From Paraburkholderia hayleyella (GTDB lineage: Bacteria; Pseudomonadota; Gammaproteobacteria; Burkholderiales; Burkholderiaceae): a DNA stretch of 64,000 nt. The stretch covers positions 1-64,000 of the forward strand of contig NZ_QPES01000001.1 in assembly GCF_009455685.1 (NCBI RefSeq), given 5' to 3'. The position numbers and the translations under genes are program-made. Below the pieces are notes generated by a model, which searched no databases, was not told the origin of the DNA, and was given only the letters and a program-made list of their open reading frames with translations. This document shows, piece after piece, positions 1-8,966 of the stretch (position 1 is the first letter of the stretch; the number at the start of each line of letters is the position of its first letter).

Positions 1-1539
1 ATGAACGATTTCTGGCAACACTGTTCCGCTTTGCTGGAGCGCGAGCTAACGCCCCAGCAGTACGTGACGTGGATCAAGCCACTGGCGCCAGTCGCCTTCG
101 ATGCCGCTGCAAACACGCTCAGCATTGCTGCTCCCAATCGCTTCAAACTTGACTGGGTCAAAAGCCAGTTTGCAGGCCGCATCACGGATATGGCCCGCGA
201 TTTCTGGCGTGCGCCCGTCGAAGTCCAGTTCGTGCTGGATCCCAAGGCTGGCGTGCGCATGTCTGGCGCCGCGGCCCCGCCCCGGGCCGAGCCCCCAGCC
301 GCGCAAGGACGCCAGGCGGCTGGAGCCGCCGCAATCAATGCGGCCATCGACGCCGTCCATGCGGCTCAGACAGGACGCTTCCAGGACAACGCTTCCACCG
401 ACACAGCCGATCTCGACTTGCCCAGCCTGGACGCGCACGAGGCCGCAGCAGCACGCCGCACATGGCGCCCCGGCTCAGGCAGCGCCAATGCAAGCAGCGA
501 AACCGACTCGATGTACGAGCGCTCCAAGCTCAACCCCGCGCTGACGTTCGATAATTTCGTGACCGGTAAGGCTAACCAGCTAGCGCGCGCCGCCGCGATC
601 CAGGTGGCAGACAATCCCGGTATTTCATACAACCCGCTGTTTCTGTATGGCGGGGTCGGTCTCGGCAAAACTCACCTGATTCACGCCATTGGCAACCAGT
701 TGCTGGTCGACCGGGTCGGCGCGCGCATTCGCTACATTCATGCGGAACAGTACGTCTCCGACGTCGTGAAAGCCTATCAGCGCAAGGCATTCGACGATTT
801 CAAGCGGTATTACCACTCGCTCGACCTGCTGCTCATCGACGACATTCAGTTTTTCTCCGGAAAATCCCGCACGCAGGAAGAATTTTTCTACGCGTTCGAA
901 GCGCTCGTCGCCAACAAGGCTCAGGTCATCATCACCAGCGATACCTATCCGAAAGAGATTTCCGGCATCGATGATCGTCTGATCTCGCGTTTTGACTCTG
1001 GGCTAACCGTCGCCATCGAGCCACCCGAGCTCGAAATGCGCGTCGCCATCCTGATGCGCAAGGCGCAATCCGAAGGCGTCAGCCTGTCCGAAGACGTCGC
1101 GTTCTTCGTTGCCAAGCATTTGCGCTCGAATGTCCGTGAACTGGAAGGCGCGCTGCGCAAAATTCTGGCGTTTTCGAAATTCCATGGCCGCGAGATTTCG
1201 ATCGAACTAACCAAAGAAGCGCTGAAAGATCTGCTCACCGTGCAGAACCGGCAAATTTCGGTGGAAAACATCCAGAAAACCGTTGCTGATTTCTACAGCA
1301 TCAAGGTTGCCGACATGTATTCCAAAAAGCGGCCAGCCAATATCGCCCGGCCGCGCCAGATTGCGATGTATCTGGCCAAGGAACTCACACAAAAAAGCTT
1401 GCCCGAGATCGGCGAGCTTTTTGGCGGCCGCGATCACACCACCGTGCTGCATGCGGTACGCAAGATCGCGGACGAGCGCGGCAAGGACGCCCAGCTCAAC
1501 CATGAACTACACGTGCTTGAACAAACCCTCAAAGGCTGA
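1..1539 (+). CDS. dnaA: Chromosomal replication initiator DnaA
   Basis: Initiator ATPase that binds DnaA boxes and melts the origin. The 512 residues show the four-domain plan. Domain I is about 1-85, followed by a long Ala/Pro-rich linker to about 175. The AAA+ core has Walker A GGVGLGKT at 217-224, Walker B LLLIDDIQ at 276-283 and a sensor II RELEGAL at 379-385. The C-terminal DNA-binding domain carries the signature GGRDHTTVLHAV at 475-486. The ATG is base 1 of the window, so its ribosome binding site, promoter and the usual upstream origin lie outside. dnaN follows after 255 bp, which is the standard order. Length and motifs are normal for Burkholderiaceae. Confidence 0.98.
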   Translation: MNDFWQHCSALLERELTPQQYVTWIKPLAPVAFDAAANTLSIAAPNRFKLDWVKSQFAGRITDMARDFWRAPVEVQFVLDPKAGVRMSGAAAPPRAEPPAAQGRQAAGAAAINAAIDAVHAAQTGRFQDNASTDTADLDLPSLDAHEAAAARRTWRPGSGSANASSETDSMYERSKLNPALTFDNFVTGKANQLARAAAIQVADNPGISYNPLFLYGGVGLGKTHLIHAIGNQLLVDRVGARIRYIHAEQYVSDVVKAYQRKAFDDFKRYYHSLDLLLIDDIQFFSGKSRTQEEFFYAFEALVANKAQVIITSDTYPKEISGIDDRLISRFDSGLTVAIEPPELEMRVAILMRKAQSEGVSLSEDVAFFVAKHLRSNVRELEGALRKILAFSKFHGREISIELTKEALKDLLTVQNRQISVENIQKTVADFYSIKVADMYSKKRPANIARPRQIAMYLAKELTQKSLPEIGELFGGRDHTTVLHAVRKIADERGKDAQLNHELHVLEQTLKG

Positions 1540-1794
1540 CCCTGCCGCGAGAGCATGAAGGTGCAAGCCGGTCTGTATATTTCGCCCCGCACGCCCATTT
1601 CGGGGGAACGGTTTTATTTTGAGGCACAATACCGGATTATCCATTTGGCAGGCATGGGCCGGTTTCAGGCCGTGGCCGGCGCGACATAGCGCAAATGCGG
1701 GTGCTGCCGGGAGACGCTCTGGCCCCAGTAATAAAGCCGCCTGGCGGGACGCACAGGCCGTCATCACAGGCCGTCATATCAACGAAGGAATTTT

Positions 1795-2898
1795 ATGCAA
1801 CTGGTCAAGACCGAACGCGATAACCTCCTCAGGCCGCTGCAAACTGTCAGCGGCATTGTCGAACGCCGTCATACGTTACCGATCCTCGCCAATTTGCTGA
1901 TTACCAAGAGCGGCGCTGATGTGTCGTTCCTTTCCACCGACCTCGAACTCCAGATCACCACCCACGCCGATTTCGGCGTCGGCGACGACACCGTCGCCAC
2001 CACGGTGGCCGCGCGCAAACTGCTCGATATCCTGCGTGCGATGCCCGACGGCCAAGTCACGCTGACCTTGTCCGACAAGCGTCTGACCGTTCAATCCGGC
2101 AAAAGCCGCTTCGCGCTGCAAACCCTTGCCGCCGACGAATTCCCAACACTCGCCCAGACTAGCGAATTCAACGCCAGCCTGGCCGTGCCACAACGCACCT
2201 TCCGACAGTTGCTCGGCATGGTGCATTTCGCCATGGCGCAGCAAGACATCCGCTATTACCTGAACGGCATGCTGCTCGTGGTAGACGGTGACCAATTAAT
2301 GGCCGTCGCCACCGATGGCCACCGCCTCGCGTTTTCTTCCATGAAAATCGAAGGCTCATTCGCGCGCCAGGAAGTCATCATTCCGCGTAAAACCATTCTT
2401 GAGCTACAACGTCTGCTGGAAGATATCGATGACCCCTTAAAAATCGACATCGCGGCTACCCAGGCCAAATTCACGTTTGGCCAGGTTGAAATGGTGTCGA
2501 AGCTGGTCGAAGGCAAGTTTCCGGATTTCCAGCGCGTGATTCCCAAGTCACACAAAAACATGTTCCTGATTGGCCGCGACGAGCTGCAACGTTCGCTGCA
2601 ACGCGCGGCCATCCTGACGTCGGACAAGTTCAAGGGCGTGCGCTGCATCGTCGAGCCAGGCCAACTGAAGATCATGTCCACCAATGCCGATCAGGAAGAA
2701 GCCCAGGAAGAGCTCGAAGTCGCTTATGACGGTGATAGCGTCGATATCGGCTTTAACGTCACCTATCTGCTCGACGTGCTGGCCAACCTGAAGGTCGACA
2801 TGTTGCAGGTCAGCCTGGGCGATGCGAGCTCCAGCGCACTGATCACCATTCCCGATAACGAAGAATTCAAATACGTCGTCATGCCCATGCGCATCTGA
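1795..2898 (+). CDS. dnaN: DNA polymerase III beta subunit (sliding clamp)
   Basis: Processivity clamp that encircles DNA and tethers polymerase III. The 367-residue product has the normal clamp length and starts MQLVKTERDN. Its end, YVVMPMRI, is the conserved C-terminus of the family (VMPMR/L). The start is supported by a good Shine-Dalgarno sequence (GAAGGA) about 5 nt before the ATG. It lies between dnaA and gyrB on the same strand and is followed by a clear hairpin terminator at 2921-2951. No oddities were seen. Confidence 0.98.
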   Translation: MQLVKTERDNLLRPLQTVSGIVERRHTLPILANLLITKSGADVSFLSTDLELQITTHADFGVGDDTVATTVAARKLLDILRAMPDGQVTLTLSDKRLTVQSGKSRFALQTLAADEFPTLAQTSEFNASLAVPQRTFRQLLGMVHFAMAQQDIRYYLNGMLLVVDGDQLMAVATDGHRLAFSSMKIEGSFARQEVIIPRKTILELQRLLEDIDDPLKIDIAATQAKFTFGQVEMVSKLVEGKFPDFQRVIPKSHKNMFLIGRDELQRSLQRAAILTSDKFKGVRCIVEPGQLKIMSTNADQEEAQEELEVAYDGDSVDIGFNVTYLLDVLANLKVDMLQVSLGDASSSALITIPDNEEFKYVVMPMRI

Positions 2899-2920
2899 CA
2901 CCATCGACACGATCAAGACA

Positions 2921-2951
2921 CCAAGGGGCACAGCGCCCCTTTGGCGTTTTT
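2921..2951 (+). terminator. Rho-independent terminator after dnaN
   Basis: The arms CCAAGGGGC and GCCCCTTTGG form a GC-rich stem with a short loop, followed by a run of five T. It starts 22 bp after the dnaN stop and suggests that gyrB has its own promoter in the remaining 60 bp. Confidence 0.75.
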
Positions 2952-3011
2952 ATGGCGTTTTGAAAAGTCCCGAGCAGCAATGAAGTTGTCACGCAGAACC
3001 GGAAAAAATCC

Positions 3012-5483
3012 ATGACTGAAACGAATCACACACAACCCGATACCAGCTACGGCGCCTCGTCCATTCAGATCCTCGAAGGTCTGGAGGCAGTACGCAAGCG
3101 GCCCGGGATGTACATCGGCGATACGTCGGATGGCACGGGCCTGCATCACCTGGTATTCGAGGTGCTGGATAACTCCATCGATGAAGCCCTGGCCGGTCAT
3201 TGCAACGACATCCAGGTAATCATTCACGCGGACAACTCCATTTCCATTTCCGACAACGGCCGCGGCATTCCAACCGGCATCAAGCGCGACGACAAGCACG
3301 ACCCGAAGCGCAGTGCCGCTGAAATCGTGATGACCGAACTGCACGCTGGCGGCAAATTCGATCAGAACAGCTACAAGGTGTCCGGCGGACTGCATGGTGT
3401 GGGCGTCTCGTGCGTCAATGCACTCTCGGCGTGGCTGCGGCTCACCGTGCGCCGCGACGGCAAAAAGCATTTCATGGAATTTCACCGCGGCGTGCCACAA
3501 AACCGCGTGATTGAAACCGTCAATGGCGAAAACCTCTCGCCGATCCCCGTGACGGGCAACACTGAAAAACGCGGCACCGAAGTACATTTCATGGCCGACG
3601 ACACAATCTTCGGTCATGTTGAATACCACTACGACATCCTCGCCAAGCGTATTCGTGAGCTGTCGTTCCTGAATAACGGCGTACGGATTCGCTTAAGCGA
3701 CCAGCGCACTGGCAAGGAAGACGATTTCGCTTTTGTCGGCGGCGTCAAAGGCTTTGTCGAATACATCAACAAAGCCAAGAGCGTCCTGCATCCGAATATC
3801 TTTTACGTGAGCGGTGAGAAAGATGGCGTAGGCGTTGAAGTCGCCATGCAATGGAATGACAGCTACAACGAGAACGTGTTGTGCTTCACGAACAACATTC
3901 CGCAACGCGACGGCGGGACCCATCTGACCGGCCTGCGCGCCGCGATGACACGCGTAATCAACAAATACATCACCGATCACGAAATCGCCAAGAAGGCCAA
4001 GATCGAAACCTCTGGTGACGACATGCGTGAAGGTTTGTCATGCGTGCTGTCCGTGAAAGTGCCTGAGCCCAAGTTCAGCGCCCAGACTAAAGACAAACTC
4101 GTTTCATCCGAAGTTCGCGCCCCCGTCGAAGACGTCATCGCCAAGGCGCTCGAAGAATTTCTACTCGAAACACCCAACGACGCAAAGATCATCTGCGGCA
4201 AGATCGTCGATGCAGCACGGGCACGCGATGCCGCGCGCAAGGCGCGCGAGATGACCCGGCGGAAAGGCGTACTGGATGGCGTCGGCTTGCCAGGCAAGCT
4301 CGCGGACTGTCAGGAGAAAGATCCTGCCAAGTCCGAAATTTATATCGTCGAGGGCGATTCAGCAGGCGGGTCGGCCAAGCAAGGACGTGACCGCAAGTTT
4401 CAGGCTATTTTGCCGCTGCGCGGCAAGGTGCTAAACGTCGAGAAAGCACGCTACGACAAGCTGCTCTCGTCGGAACAGATCGTCACGTTGATTACCGCGC
4501 TGGGCTGCGGCATTGGCAAGGACGATTACAACCTCGAAAAGCTACGTTATCACCGCATCATCATCATGACCGACGCCGACGTGGACGGCGCGCACATCCG
4601 CACACTGCTGCTGACATTCTTCTACCGTCAGATGCCCGACATGATCGAGCGCGGCTTTGTGTATATCGCGCAGCCACCGCTCTACAAAGTGAAGGCCGGC
4701 AAGGATGAGCGTTATCTGAAAGACGGCGCGGAACTCAATGCCCATATGCTGCGCCTCGCGCTGCAAGGCTCGGAGCTGATCGCAACCGAAGGCGCGACAC
4801 CTATCGCCGGTGATGCGCTGGGCGAACTGGCACGTTCGTATCTGCTGGCGCAGGCTGTCGTTGAGCGCCTGGGCCGGTTGTACGACACCCATGCGCTGGA
4901 AGCCGTGATGGATGGCGTGACGCTGGATCTTTCAAGCGAAGAATCGGCGCAAGCATCGGCGGATGCCTTGCAAGCCAAGCTGCGCAGCGATGCTTTGAAG
5001 CCCGAGGTGAATGTTTATCCGACCTACGACCCGGTACGCGAAGCGCGCTCGCTGCGCGTGGAGCGGCGGCATCACGGCAATGTGAAGGTATCGGTGATTG
5101 ATGAGGATTTTCAGCTGACGGCGGATTATCAGCAGTTGATCAATACGGCGAATACGTTCAAGGGGCTCATCGGTGCGGGTGCGATGATCAAGCGTGGCGA
5201 ACGGAGTATGGCGGTGAGCGACTTCAAAGGGGCGATGAAGTGGCTAATCGCGGATGCTGAACGAAATGTGTCCAAGCAACGCTATAAAGGCTTGGGGGAA
5301 ATGAACCCTGCGCAGTTGTGGGAAACCACGATGGATCCGAATGTGCGCCGTTTGCTACGCGTGCAGATCGAGGATGCGATTGCAGCGGATGGGATTTTCA
5401 CGACGCTGATGGGCGATGATGTGGAACCGCGCCGCGCGTTTATTGAATCTAATGCGTTGAGGGCGGGGAATATTGATGTTTGA
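3012..5483 (+). CDS. gyrB: DNA gyrase subunit B
   Basis: ATPase subunit of gyrase, which introduces negative supercoils with GyrA. The 823-residue protein has the N-terminal GHKL ATPase (ending in the DNGRGIPTG and GLHGVG loops). The transducer domain follows, then the TOPRIM domain with EGDSAGGSAKQGRDR and the metal-binding DADVDGAHI. The C-terminal KQRYKGLGEMNPAQLWETT block is typical. The length fits Burkholderiaceae GyrB, which has a short insert relative to the 804-residue Escherichia coli protein. It is the last gene of the dnaA-dnaN-gyrB core. Everything downstream to about 18.5 kb looks like accessory DNA. Confidence 0.98.
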   Translation: MTETNHTQPDTSYGASSIQILEGLEAVRKRPGMYIGDTSDGTGLHHLVFEVLDNSIDEALAGHCNDIQVIIHADNSISISDNGRGIPTGIKRDDKHDPKRSAAEIVMTELHAGGKFDQNSYKVSGGLHGVGVSCVNALSAWLRLTVRRDGKKHFMEFHRGVPQNRVIETVNGENLSPIPVTGNTEKRGTEVHFMADDTIFGHVEYHYDILAKRIRELSFLNNGVRIRLSDQRTGKEDDFAFVGGVKGFVEYINKAKSVLHPNIFYVSGEKDGVGVEVAMQWNDSYNENVLCFTNNIPQRDGGTHLTGLRAAMTRVINKYITDHEIAKKAKIETSGDDMREGLSCVLSVKVPEPKFSAQTKDKLVSSEVRAPVEDVIAKALEEFLLETPNDAKIICGKIVDAARARDAARKAREMTRRKGVLDGVGLPGKLADCQEKDPAKSEIYIVEGDSAGGSAKQGRDRKFQAILPLRGKVLNVEKARYDKLLSSEQIVTLITALGCGIGKDDYNLEKLRYHRIIIMTDADVDGAHIRTLLLTFFYRQMPDMIERGFVYIAQPPLYKVKAGKDERYLKDGAELNAHMLRLALQGSELIATEGATPIAGDALGELARSYLLAQAVVERLGRLYDTHALEAVMDGVTLDLSSEESAQASADALQAKLRSDALKPEVNVYPTYDPVREARSLRVERRHHGNVKVSVIDEDFQLTADYQQLINTANTFKGLIGAGAMIKRGERSMAVSDFKGAMKWLIADAERNVSKQRYKGLGEMNPAQLWETTMDPNVRRLLRVQIEDAIAADGIFTTLMGDDVEPRRAFIESNALRAGNIDV

Positions 5484-5603
5484 GGTTGTTTGTAGCGGGA
5501 ACCATAACCTGAGATTTTGGGAAGCATCCATTGAGACATTTATTGATGGATGCGCCTCGATAGGTCGGGTTTATGGCGTCTAGCCTGCCACTGTGTCGGA
5601 ACG

Positions 5604-5641
5604 AACAGCGACCACTTAAATGGGGTGGCCGCTGTTTTTTT
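5604..5641 (+). terminator. Probable terminator after gyrB
   Basis: AACAGCGACCAC pairs with GTGGCCGCTGTT (one mismatch) around an 8-nt loop and is followed by seven T. A separate perfect 8-bp inverted repeat (GCATCCAT/ATGGATGC, 5524-5531 and 5546-5553) lies just upstream but has no T-tract. The region marks the end of the core block. Confidence 0.55.
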
Positions 5642-5663
5642 GCATGCCTGCCGGCTCCAGAAT

Positions 5664-6824
5664 CTAAGCTCCAGCAAGAGCGCTTTCTTGCGCCGCCTCC
5701 CGCTCAGAAGTCACCAAGTTGAATTTCTGCTCGATTAGCGACCGTAGAGCGTGCTGAACCTCAGAAGAGACAAGCTTCTTTGCATCTGCATTCGGAGAGT
5801 CTTTATGAACCCATCGCACCACCTCAAATACTAGTTCTGAACTAGGACTAACCGACCTTGATCCACTAAACGAGAAGGTAACGCGGCATTCCCCTTGGTT
5901 TGCCGCGACTACGAATGGAAACGTCACATCCATTCGCAGAATATAGTAATGCTTATAGTATTTCTCGTCGTTAATTAGAAAGATGTCATTCAGCCTATCG
6001 CCATCCACATTAAATCGCCGGACACTTTGTTTCATCCAAGCGATTTGAGGATCATCAGGCAAAGCGGGGCCATCGGCATCCAGGCAGATGTCGATGTCAT
6101 TTACGCAACCAGGCATTAAGCATCCGGCATGCCCTGCGGTCAGTCGCTTGAAGTACCTAATGCGCTCTTCATTGTCCAAAGATCCAAAGGTCATAGAAAG
6201 CGGTTCTTCATCCTTGACGAGATTCTCACCGTGAAGCACCTTTGCAATTCGCGATGTGATCTTCTTATTGACAAGCTCAGTTTCCTTCGACGAATGTATC
6301 GAAGTGAATGCAAGTTTCAGCCCACCACCTTGACGCTCTATCGTCACTTGCGCATCGAAGCTAAGTTCTCGGTGAATCCAGTCCTTGCTGAAATCTTGCC
6401 GCTGAATCTGATACGGAATTGTGATTTTATTTGCATCAGAAACAACCAGAGTTGGGCTGGTAACGAAATTCACACCCGAAGCCTCGTCGAGCATATCAAA
6501 GGATCCATCAAAGAGACTCTTCTTCAGCGGAGTAATCCAATCCACCTCTTTTGCCACCAAATCCAAGCCAGCCACCTTAACCTTTGGCTGCGATTCGCGA
6601 CTGACACTGTTTTCAATCAACCTTGTGAAATTATCCGGGGTTAAAAGCGTTGAACAAAGAAGGGGGACAGTTATTGCCTTATCGGAGTTTCCAACGAATA
6701 CCCCCTTTTCTTTGAGTGTCCCATAGATTTCTCCATAGCTAAGGTGTTCACTGCCTAGGAGAATTCGGAGATCCGAGCCGGACACAATGCTGGACTTGGG
6801 ATCAATAGCGTTAGCTGCACTCAT
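5664..6824 (-). CDS. GapS4b-like protein, third gene of a putative defence operon
   Basis: A 386-residue soluble protein of unknown activity. The N-terminal part (about 17-80) has the pattern 'DLRxLL..LS..ELxxxLxxKGxFVGNSDK...xPLL.xxLLTP' followed by a charged stretch. I recall this layout from GapS4b, the second protein of the two-gene GAPS4 anti-phage system. That is pattern memory, not an alignment. No transmembrane segment, no Walker motif and no obvious catalytic motif is visible. Its ATG overlaps the stop of the upstream nuclease-like gene by four bases (ATGA, 6821-6824), which implies translational coupling. Base composition is clearly AT-richer than the core genes, consistent with transfer. 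The fold and role remain open. Confidence 0.6.
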   Translation of the reverse strand: MSAANAIDPKSSIVSGSDLRILLGSEHLSYGEIYGTLKEKGVFVGNSDKAITVPLLCSTLLTPDNFTRLIENSVSRESQPKVKVAGLDLVAKEVDWITPLKKSLFDGSFDMLDEASGVNFVTSPTLVVSDANKITIPYQIQRQDFSKDWIHRELSFDAQVTIERQGGGLKLAFTSIHSSKETELVNKKITSRIAKVLHGENLVKDEEPLSMTFGSLDNEERIRYFKRLTAGHAGCLMPGCVNDIDICLDADGPALPDDPQIAWMKQSVRRFNVDGDRLNDIFLINDEKYYKHYYILRMDVTFPFVVAANQGECRVTFSFSGSRSVSPSSELVFEVVRWVHKDSPNADAKKLVSSEVQHALRSLIEQKFNLVTSEREAAQESALAGA

Positions 6825-7762
6825 GATTGCGCCTCATTCAGAAGAGTCAAAATTGAGCGATTGAAAGAGAAAGGCTCAATCACTTCATTACGGTCTGAAA
6901 AGGCCAATCTCGCTAGATCCGCAGCCGCTTTGTCAGTCGCCGGATTGTAATCCGGCATGCCGATTTTTATGGTTGTAACTAGGCTTGTACAAAATCTCAA
7001 TCCGTAGGCTATCAGCTTCTTATATGCATCCGTACTGAAAGCCTGATTTGCATAAATAATCATCTCGATCTTGCCGCCCTCGTACATAATGATGGGGAGA
7101 ACGTCCGAAGCAATTATCTCGAGGGGCAGAAATGTGCCAGTTCTTGCTTCGTCCACGGTAGTGACCGTACCAATGACTGGGAAGAAAAATGCCCAATTTT
7201 TCTGGCGGCGCTCGATGTCGTCCATTACCTTCATGACGAAACCCGCACGCCCGCTGTCGATCAAATAAACAGGGACGTCCGATCCTGGTTCCAAACGGAT
7301 TTTCGACAAGACGGGCTTAATATCTCTCTCGATATCTTCTGCATCGTTATGCACCCAAATCAGGAGCCCGGAGTGAGAGACCTTTCTGCGCGCCTTGAAC
7401 GAGCTCGTCGCTTGAGAAATCTCTTCGCTATAACGGGCACATTCGATCACTTCGTAAAGCTCGGCTAGATGCTCCTTGAATTCTCGTTTTAATGTAGCTT
7501 CCGATGCAGGATAGGAGCCGAGCTTGTTCTTGACCGAGACATGTACCACATCCGTTCTTGAGTCATGGAATGGATTGTTGTAAAGAAATATCTGATCCTC
7601 ACCGTGACTCGTCCGTTGATTTCCGCTTTCGTTCCTATGCGTGGGTGTGTTACATTTTACGGGAACGTTCTTTAAGCTCTTGCGCCATCCGATTCGGTCC
7701 AAAAGCCCAGCAGCGATCTTCTCTCCGATTTCACCGGAGCTTTTTGATTTCTCCCCTGCCAT
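6821..7762 (-). CDS. PD-(D/E)XK-like nuclease resembling GapS4a
   Basis: A 313-residue protein. Its N-terminus reads like a PD-(D/E)XK nuclease fold: a helix with GEIGEKIAAGLL (11-20, acidic residue at E14), then HGEDQIF with D56, then VVHVSVKNK with K78. That E...D...(S)xK order is the expected active-site layout. The HG.D..F..NPF...VSVK..SYP arrangement is what I recall from GapS4a, the nuclease-like partner in GAPS4 defence. The rest (90-313) is mixed alpha/beta without motifs I recognise. It sits two bases after the stop of the nucleoid-associated gene and overlaps the start of the next gene, so the three are almost certainly one transcript. A restriction-type or HJR-like nuclease is the main alternative. 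Confidence 0.6.
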   Translation of the reverse strand: MAGEKSKSSGEIGEKIAAGLLDRIGWRKSLKNVPVKCNTPTHRNESGNQRTSHGEDQIFLYNNPFHDSRTDVVHVSVKNKLGSYPASEATLKREFKEHLAELYEVIECARYSEEISQATSSFKARRKVSHSGLLIWVHNDAEDIERDIKPVLSKIRLEPGSDVPVYLIDSGRAGFVMKVMDDIERRQKNWAFFFPVIGTVTTVDEARTGTFLPLEIIASDVLPIIMYEGGKIEMIIYANQAFSTDAYKKLIAYGLRFCTSLVTTIKIGMPDYNPATDKAAADLARLAFSDRNEVIEPFSFNRSILTLLNEAQS

Positions 7763-7764
7763 TC

Positions 7765-8772
7765 TTATTCTCCAAGTTCGATATCAATAATGGCCCGATA
7801 GCCATTCTTCGTCTTACTCACCGAGCATTTGTCCAAGCGAGCCTTGGGGTTAGCGATGGTTAGGCCAATCCCGTCACCTAGTGGGTATTGGCGGAGCACG
7901 CTTCTGGCTTGACGACTGAGAAGCGCTGAATCTACTGTGCTTTCTGACAACGCCGAAAAGCCGGCATGATCCTCAAGCTGCTGCGTCAGCCTACTCACTT
8001 CATTGCGATCTAAATATCTCTCAGAGACTTCTTCTACGTCTCGATAATTGATCGTTTCATTGGCGGAAAAAATGTCGACCAAATCTCGACGTAGCGACAT
8101 TCCGGCCTCCACGTCAATCCTTGAACAGACTTGTTTAACAAATTCTGCGGCTAGCTTGGACGTCGATTTTCTGGTTTGCCTTGGCCTCGCTTTCAGAAAA
8201 AGCTCTGCCCAGTATTTTGTTTGCTGACTGCCTGATTCTTTGACGAAGACACCAACGTCTCCCCCAACAATCAGAGCGCCTTTCTGGATGCTGGTTACTG
8301 GAATTCCGTTCAGTTCTATGAGATTTATGGAATCATTTGATCTTTCTATATCCAAAAATGTCTCACGTTGCTCAATCTTATAAAGCCCAAGTGCCGCATG
8401 TGATGCGCCGTCAATTCGCACATCCTGGAAAAGAATTACGATGAATTCACCCTCCGCAATGCTTGGGTGCGTTGAAATCGAATAGAGGTGCTTGGCAATG
8501 TTCTGGCTGACGTTCAAAAAATTTCCAACGTCAACTAGTATTCGCGTGGAGAACTGCTTTACAGAATTCAAGCTGATATCAGACTCGTGATAAAACTCAA
8601 AGTCTTCACCTGATTTTGCAAGTGGTGTGAGATAGTGTCTAAGTAACGTGCCGTGCAATTCCGCAGTCCCGCGCACTTCCTGCTGTGAGAATTCACAGCC
8701 TTCTTCCCGCAAGCGATTTCCTACTCGATGGACCACGCAGTGCGTGACCCTTGCTGAACTAACATCAAGCAT
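7765..8772 (-). CDS. Nucleoid-associated protein, NdpA/YejK (PF04245) family
   Basis: A 335-residue protein matching the NA37/NdpA nucleoid-associated family. Matching blocks are VVHRVGN near the start, FEFYHESDISLNSV (58-71), NIAKHLYSISTHPSIAEGEF (91-110), ALGLYKIEQRETFLDIE and QKGALIVGG (163-171). I chose the ATG at 8772 because AGGGGGA lies five bases before it and the family starts here. The frame stays open to 8934, but those extra residues do not resemble the family. Escherichia coli YejK binds the nucleoid, whereas relatives of NdpA are often seen in defence or mobile contexts. Here it leads an operon with a nuclease-like and a GapS4b-like gene. An IS407-type element begins only 162 bp upstream, so the promoter must lie in 8773-8934 or come from the element. 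Confidence 0.8.
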   Translation of the reverse strand: MLDVSSARVTHCVVHRVGNRLREEGCEFSQQEVRGTAELHGTLLRHYLTPLAKSGEDFEFYHESDISLNSVKQFSTRILVDVGNFLNVSQNIAKHLYSISTHPSIAEGEFIVILFQDVRIDGASHAALGLYKIEQRETFLDIERSNDSINLIELNGIPVTSIQKGALIVGGDVGVFVKESGSQQTKYWAELFLKARPRQTRKSTSKLAAEFVKQVCSRIDVEAGMSLRRDLVDIFSANETINYRDVEEVSERYLDRNEVSRLTQQLEDHAGFSALSESTVDSALLSRQARSVLRQYPLGDGIGLTIANPKARLDKCSVSKTKNGYRAIIDIELGE

Positions 8773-8966
8773 TGATTCCCCCTGGCTGGACTTGTTGTAC
8801 CACCTAACGTCATCTGTAGTCCGGAATGTAACATTATGTTTTACCAACTTCATTCCGGAAAGCCTGTACGACGAGTCCCGTTGTGCGCATTCACCGAGCG
8901 CCATGCAAGTCAGTGCCGCACTGAGTAGTGACAATGACCTCCCCCCGGATAACCGAGCACTTTGGC

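Noticed and set aside
1540..1794. The dnaA-dnaN gap as replication origin
   Set aside because: Only a partial DnaA-box match (TTATCCATT) is visible; no cluster of boxes or AT-rich unwinding element. The origin is more likely upstream of dnaA, outside the window.
8773..8934. Extension of the NdpA-type protein to 8934
   Set aside because: The extra 54 residues lack family similarity and the strong AGGGGGA lies just before the ATG at 8772.
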